From: Amorphochlora amoebiformis
Taxonomy: Eukaryota; Cercozoa; Chlorarachniophyceae
Direction of reading: 5' to 3'
DNA: 64,000 bases
Assembly: GCA_054601695.1 (NCBI GenBank)
Contig: BAAHQB010000212.1
Location: 276,063-340,062, forward strand
This document shows, in pieces, positions 1 to 64,000 of this stretch. The notes below the pieces were generated by a model. The model worked only from the letters and a program-made list of their open reading frames with translations. It did not search any database and was not told the origin of the DNA. The first letter of the stretch is position 1, and each line of letters opens with the position of its first letter. The position numbers and the translations under genes were made by a program.

Positions 1-74
1 TATATATATATATATATATACGTCACTTTCACTACGTGCCGGAGATTCTTGCTGCATTCTGCTGGTTATATATA

Positions 75-136
<62 letters not shown>

Positions 137-216
137 TTATATGTATGTATGTATATATACGTCACTTTCACTACGTGCCGGAGATTCTTGCTGCATTCTG
201 CTGGTTATATATAATT

Positions 217-249
<33 letters not shown>

Positions 250-310
250 ATATACGTCACTTTCACTACGTGCCGGAGATTCTTGCCGCATTCTGCTGGT
301 TATATAATTT

Positions 311-356
<46 letters not shown>

Positions 357-418
357 ATGTATATAATATAATAATATACTACTAGTGTATTGCACATTAA
401 CACATATAACATATGCAT

Positions 419-510
<92 letters not shown>

Positions 511-667
511 GAAGACAATATCCGACAGGTATAATACATACATAAACACACATATATATATATATATATATCCAGTATTGTATATATACCTAGTATATAC
601 ATGTATGTATATCTAGGAGTCTTACGGCACTATTCGAGAATTTTCTTCCTTACTTCTGCATTTATGA

Positions 668-708
<41 letters not shown>

Positions 709-753
709 TATACATACACATACCAATCGGTATAATACTTGCATAAATATATT

Positions 754-785
<32 letters not shown>

Positions 786-975
786 GTACACACATGTATG
801 CATATCTAGGAGTCTTCCCGCACTTTTCGAGAATTTTCTTCCTTACTTCTACGTCGTCTTTCTCACAATACATGCATAAACATATATATATATATATACA
901 GTATATACACGTATATATATCTAGGAGTCTTCCCGCACTTTTCGAGAATTTTCTTCCTTACTTCTACGTGCATAA

Positions 976-1023
<48 letters not shown>

Positions 1024-1248
1024 ATATACAGTATATACACGTATATATATCTAGGAGTCTTCCCGCACTTTTCGAGAATTTTCTTCCTTACTTCTACGTC
1101 GTCTTTCTCACAATTCTTCTCGTTGATCGCGCTGATCGCGATGACGCGAGGTATATATACACTCTACGATATCCGTATATATAGTATATATAATATATAT
1201 ATATATATATTCTCCATAAGTTTGCGTGCATATAAACTAAATACTGAA

Positions 1249-1307
<59 letters not shown>

Positions 1308-1407
1308 CATATATATATGTACATATAGGTGTGCATGCAAATACAACAAGTACTGGGACAAGTACTGCAAGCTGGTGCCGTCCAAGATCATACCTGGAAT
1401 CTACTAA
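1..1407 (+). CDS. DHCR7: Sterol delta-7 reductase (7-dehydrocholesterol reductase), C-terminal exons only
   Basis: An ER membrane enzyme that reduces the C7-C8 double bond of sterol precursors with NADPH. Only the 3' end is in the window. The last two exons are 1055-1150 and 1329-1407 (stop TAA 1405-1407). They encode [18 protein letters not shown], then DRADRDDAR, then [13 protein letters not shown] and a final SKIIPGIY, which is the conserved end of the DHCR7/ERG24 family (HR..RDE..C..KYG..W..YC...P..I.PGIY). The preceding exon, [15 protein letters not shown], occurs three times (21-64, 160-203, 255-298) and joins in phase: TG + G = Trp. The VPEILAAF and [13 protein letters not shown] wording resembles plant DWF5 more than animal DHCR7. 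None of the three copies has an AG before its start, so either the true upstream junction lies left of the window or it is non-canonical. Family assignment is secure; which copy is used is not. Confidence 0.9.
21..298 (+). repeat. Three tandem copies of a DHCR7 exon (3' part plus donor)
   Basis: Copies at 21-64, 160-203 and 255-298 are nearly identical. Each starts at the same base directly after (TA)n C, encodes [15 protein letters not shown] and ends at the donor CTG|GTTATA. The intervening DNA is (TA)n. Downstream copies are probably non-functional echoes of the exon end. Confidence 0.85.
617..970 (+). repeat. Three truncated upstream copies of the penultimate DHCR7 exon
   Basis: Each copy begins right after an acceptor (ATCTAG| at 616, 809 and 924), carries the first 40 to 65 nt of the exon at 1055-1150, then breaks off into CATAAA and TA sequence. 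The first copy is diverged (TCTTACGGCAC instead of TCTTCCCGCAC). Only the fourth copy, 1055-1150, reaches a donor (GCGAG|GTATAT). The acceptors of the decoys look as good as the real one. Confidence 0.88.
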
Positions 1408-2416
1408 GTATGCATATTCATAGATAGGAAAGGGAGAGGGAGAGAGAGAGATGAATGGGAGAGGGAGAGGGAGATAGATGAAAGGGAGAGGGAGAAGGAG
1501 ATAGATGAAAGGGAGAGGGATCAAACTGAGCGACCATTTCTCTGTCTCATCTCCAAACTCCACACAGATCCCAAGATCTCCAGACATGGCTGTCGCTCGA
1601 GTTAATACCTGACCCGCACGATTAACTGGGATATTGATGCGCTCTCTGGGTTTGGTCTAAAGACAGCTAGTCTCCAGAGTCTGAGTCTAGCTTGCCTCAA
1701 TAGTGAGCATGATCAAAATTGAGTTTTTTATAAATACTAAATCTGTTAAGAATTATTTAGAGACCAAGGAAAGACTAGAATCTAGAGAAAACCTTCAGAC
1801 TAGTCAGAGCGTAAAGAAACTTAACTAGTTAATTCCGACTGAGTACTAGAGGTAAGTCACTCCCATCCAGTGACCTAGGTGACTCTGACCAGTCTGACCT
1901 GCTAGCCCAGTAGAATAGTCTAGTAATACTTGTCTGTATGTTATCATTGATAAAGCTGAAGCCTTCATCTATGTCAGGTGGCATGATCAAGATGGTACCA
2001 TTTGTAGTATTACTAGTACTACATACACTAGATCTAGTAGATATATAAACTAGATATACTAGATATTAGAGATATATGCACTAGATCTAGTAGATATATA
2101 TACTCAGCATAGTCTAGTAGTATCTAGATTAGGGTATATCGTATATCTATATATCCTGCGTAAAACATTGAACAAAAGCATTCATAGCATAGCTTTTCAT
2201 ATCGTATGTATAATATTAAATATTTGCACACCCTAGATCTAGTAAATGCTGAGATGATAATAGAATCTAGAAGACGATGCGTTCTAGGTTGGACAAATTG
2301 CGGTGGCTGTGACTCTAGTGACTATAGGACCTCTCTAGTCTACTGGTCGTCTAGTCTTGATCTATTGACGTATTCTCATTTCCTCTTTGTGATGAACTTT
2401 TTCAGGGTCTAATTAA
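1408..2416. other. Convergent intergenic spacer, CTAG-rich
   Basis: This lies between the 3' end of DHCR7 (+) and the 3' end of the RecQ4 gene (-). It starts with a GA-rich patch (about 1425-1520), then has about 700 bases without TA tracts in which CTAG occurs more than 20 times (ACTAGT, TCTAGA, CTAGTAG). No coding exon is recognisable. A partial echo of the RecQ4 stop-codon region (TTTCCTCTTTGTGATGAAC) is at 2379-2400. Confidence 0.75.
2379..2405 (-). repeat. Copy of the RecQ4 stop-codon region
   Basis: The bases TTTCCTCTTTGTGATGAACTT at 2380-2400 repeat those at 2420-2440, which encode the last residues (FITKRK) of RecQ4. The copy lies just beyond the stop codon in gene direction. Confidence 0.7.
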
Positions 2417-31172
<28,756 letters not shown>

Positions 31173-31594
31173 GTGTCGTTGCACTCGGGCGGGAAGACGT
31201 ATGGCCGATCGAGTGGGAAAATCGGTGTGGGTGGATATCTTTTGTTAGATATGATTATATCCATATATCATTATGGCGAAACTGATTCGGTTTTAGATAT
31301 TTCTTTAGTCGTTTTTACCAAAAAATGATCTGAAACTGCCCTATATTAGATAAAATTTTGGGGTCTAGCTTGGACATTGGCCATGATCGTCGAGCGGGAG
31401 GTCGAGGTCTTCCTGCCTGCCCCCTTCCCTCCTTTCCAAACTGAAATTTCGAAAAATATATGCCCCTATTCAACTTACTCCTCGTTTGTTGTTTCCTTGT
31501 ACATTGCATTTCCGTGTATTTAGCAGCAAAGTCTACCTCTGACATCCATCAACTTTCAGAATTCTTTTTTTTTGGGATCTAACCTCACGAATAG
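31173..31594. promoter_or_regulatory. Divergent promoter region between RecQ4 and the NRAMP gene
   Basis: About 420 bases separate the RecQ4 start codon (31172, minus strand) from the first NRAMP exon I can support (31595, plus strand). The sequence is ordinary in composition and has no TA tracts. No clear TATA or initiator element can be assigned by eye. A first NRAMP exon with its start codon must lie here or overlap RecQ4 exon 1. An open frame on the minus strand at 31315-31545 has no recognisable homology. Confidence 0.6.
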
Positions 31595-40166
<8,572 letters not shown>

Positions 40167-41704
40167 CCAATTCCATCCAAAACCTTTTAGCTAGCATATC
40201 TACACTCTATACACTGCCTAGATGCACTGAAGGAGCCTAATGCACAATGTGCGACGCGACCTAGCAGATGCGAACTGACTAAAATATTCACCTTCTTATT
40301 GAATCCGCTGGCATGATCAGAAGATTCTAGAGATTACTAGATTAATCTAGTTAATACTGTGTATTTTCATACTTCTACTACTTGGGGTTTTCTTTTTACT
40401 AGTTTTAAACCGGATTTTGCAATTGACAAGTGGAAGTCTACAGAGACAATACCAACTAGACTAGTAGACCAATACAGCTGGATCTAGTCTAGCTAGCTAG
40501 TGGATAGACCGACTATTTCTACTAGCATTTGACTAGTTTCATATCTGGTATATTCTAGATATATCCAGGTCAGTTGGGCTATCTACCAGATCTAGAGCTT
40601 GATCTGATGATGGATGGCTCGATGATACCAGATTCTTATAGATCATAGACTCCCTACTAGGCTTCAGTAGAGTCATTATAATCCGATAGCCTATGCATGA
40701 CATGTATAACCACTAGAACTAGTAATACAGCCTCTAGTACTAGTAGTATCGTATGATCTACTAGCTGGACTAGTTCAATTAGTTCTATGGACGAATAGAT
40801 TATCTCATCCGACTGGCTACCCACTATAGTCTAGGTAGAGTACGTAGCATGCGTATTTCATCCAGAATTCTCCTAATTTCTGAATACGTATCGTGTATCA
40901 CTATGTATTTTTGAGTTACGTACGTACGTATACGCGTAACTTGCGTATCAAGCGTTGTATCATATGAGATATGAACTAGATGTACGTACGCACATATCGT
41001 GTACATATGTATGCATTGTACATGTACTTGCACGTATGTATACACGTACGTATACGTACCAACTACTAGCTTTAGCCAGAGACGAGATAGACTGTAGAAT
41101 CAGGCTCGATACAGGTTCGTGTTCGGTTTCAGTAAACAGGTTCGATTTCAGTAAACAGGTTCGGTTTCAGTAGTTGGAAACAATAGTCTCGTAGTAAGTT
41201 ACTGAGCACGTATATATCTAGCTAGTATGCACATACGTCTAGTACGTATCTTAATTAATTTCAATGAGTACTAGAGTAGATCCGCAATACTAGAATATCA
41301 TATATATATTAAGTTCCAACATTGCGGAAACTGTTTAATACTAGCTTGTTAGTATGCCAAGATTTGTTTGATGTACTTCATCCAGTGGATATATACCATC
41401 TCAGACCATATATACTAGCTAACCCCGTACATACACTAGATACACACAATCTCAACAGAGAACAAACGTCCGATAACAATCATTTTATTACTAGAAAAAC
41501 CCGCCGCGCATATGTGCTAGATGCGCGCTTGCACGCTTCAATCGACAGAGTCTAGCTTTTTCATTCGCCAAGCAAGAAACCAGACCGCTCTTAGAGGTAC
41601 GTGATTTCGGACCTGGACTATAAGTTCGGGGCTGGACGAGAGTAACTTATAAGCTTAGGCCTGATGTTTACCATCTCATCGCACCTGGATGGAGTATTTG
41701 GGGG

Positions 41705-41754
<50 letters not shown>

Positions 41755-41833
41755 TGTATGTTTACATGTATACATATATATGAGATAAGTTCTCGATTTG
41801 TACGTGTATATGTATATGCATAAGTATATACAT

Positions 41834-41919
<86 letters not shown>

Positions 41920-42021
41920 TACATATATATATATATGTGATACACTCTCGACTTGTGCGTGTATATGTGTACGCATACTTTATGTAATGTATACGCACAT
42001 ATACATATGTAAATATACATA

Positions 42022-42059
<38 letters not shown>

Positions 42060-42145
42060 TATATATATGTATACATCTATAATAATATATATATAAATAT
42101 ATGCTTATGTAATATGTATATTAACATATACATATGAGCATATAT
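40167..42145. other. Convergent intergenic spacer, CTAG-rich
   Basis: This lies between the 3' ends of the NRAMP gene (+) and COPA (-). From about 40190 to 41560 there is no TA tract, and CTAG occurs some 40 times (ACTAGT, GCTAGC, CTAGACTAG). It also has a run of ACGTACGTACGTATACGCGT near 40917-40937. From about 41710 to 42120 it is (TA)n-rich. I see no gene. Confidence 0.75.

Positions 42146-64000
<21,855 letters not shown>

Overview
The window is nuclear DNA of an intron-rich eukaryote, very probably a unicellular protist or alga; I cannot place it more closely. All introns that can be checked are GT-AG, acceptors are mostly TAG at the end of a (TA)n tract, and TAA and TAG act as ordinary stops. 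Interstitial TTAGGG/CCCTAA arrays suggest a TTAGGG-type telomere repeat. Nearly all long open frames in the window (runs of I/Y, H/T, S/L/R or R/E) are translations of microsatellites and are not genes. The real coding sequence lies in islands of 24 to 275 nt separated by introns packed with (TA)n. I read the exons by matching the islands to known families and checking that splice phases join.

Layout: (1) 1-1407, plus strand, the 3' end of a sterol delta-7 reductase (DHCR7 / plant DWF5-like). (2) 1408-2416, a convergent spacer unusually rich in CTAG. (3) 2417-31172, minus strand, a complete RecQ4-type helicase (RECQL4 family) with 46 resolved exons and one unresolved stretch near 16 kb; its introns hold three related solo-LTR-like elements and several telomere-like arrays. 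(4) about 31173-31594, a short divergent promoter region. (5) 31595-40166, plus strand, an SLC11/NRAMP-family transporter in 19 exons, with the DAG and PWM signatures of NRAMP-related magnesium transporters (NRMT). (6) 40167-42145, a second convergent, CTAG-rich spacer. (7) 42146 to beyond 64000, minus strand, coatomer subunit alpha (COPA), complete at its C-terminus and missing the N-terminal WD40 part that lies past the window edge.

The four genes are housekeeping functions (sterol synthesis, replication initiation and helicase, metal transport, COPI coat) and do not form a pathway. Coding sequence is roughly one tenth of the window.

The most striking structure is not a gene. About twenty exon edges in all four genes are duplicated, usually truncated, inside the neighbouring TA-rich intron. 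Copies of an exon's 5' edge (with its acceptor) always lie in the upstream intron, and copies of a 3' edge (with its donor) always lie downstream, often in tandem series of two to seven. The largest series is a set of seven decoy copies of one NRAMP exon at 34538-35794. These look like exon-edge echoes made by duplication between TA tracts, and they supply arrays of decoy splice sites.
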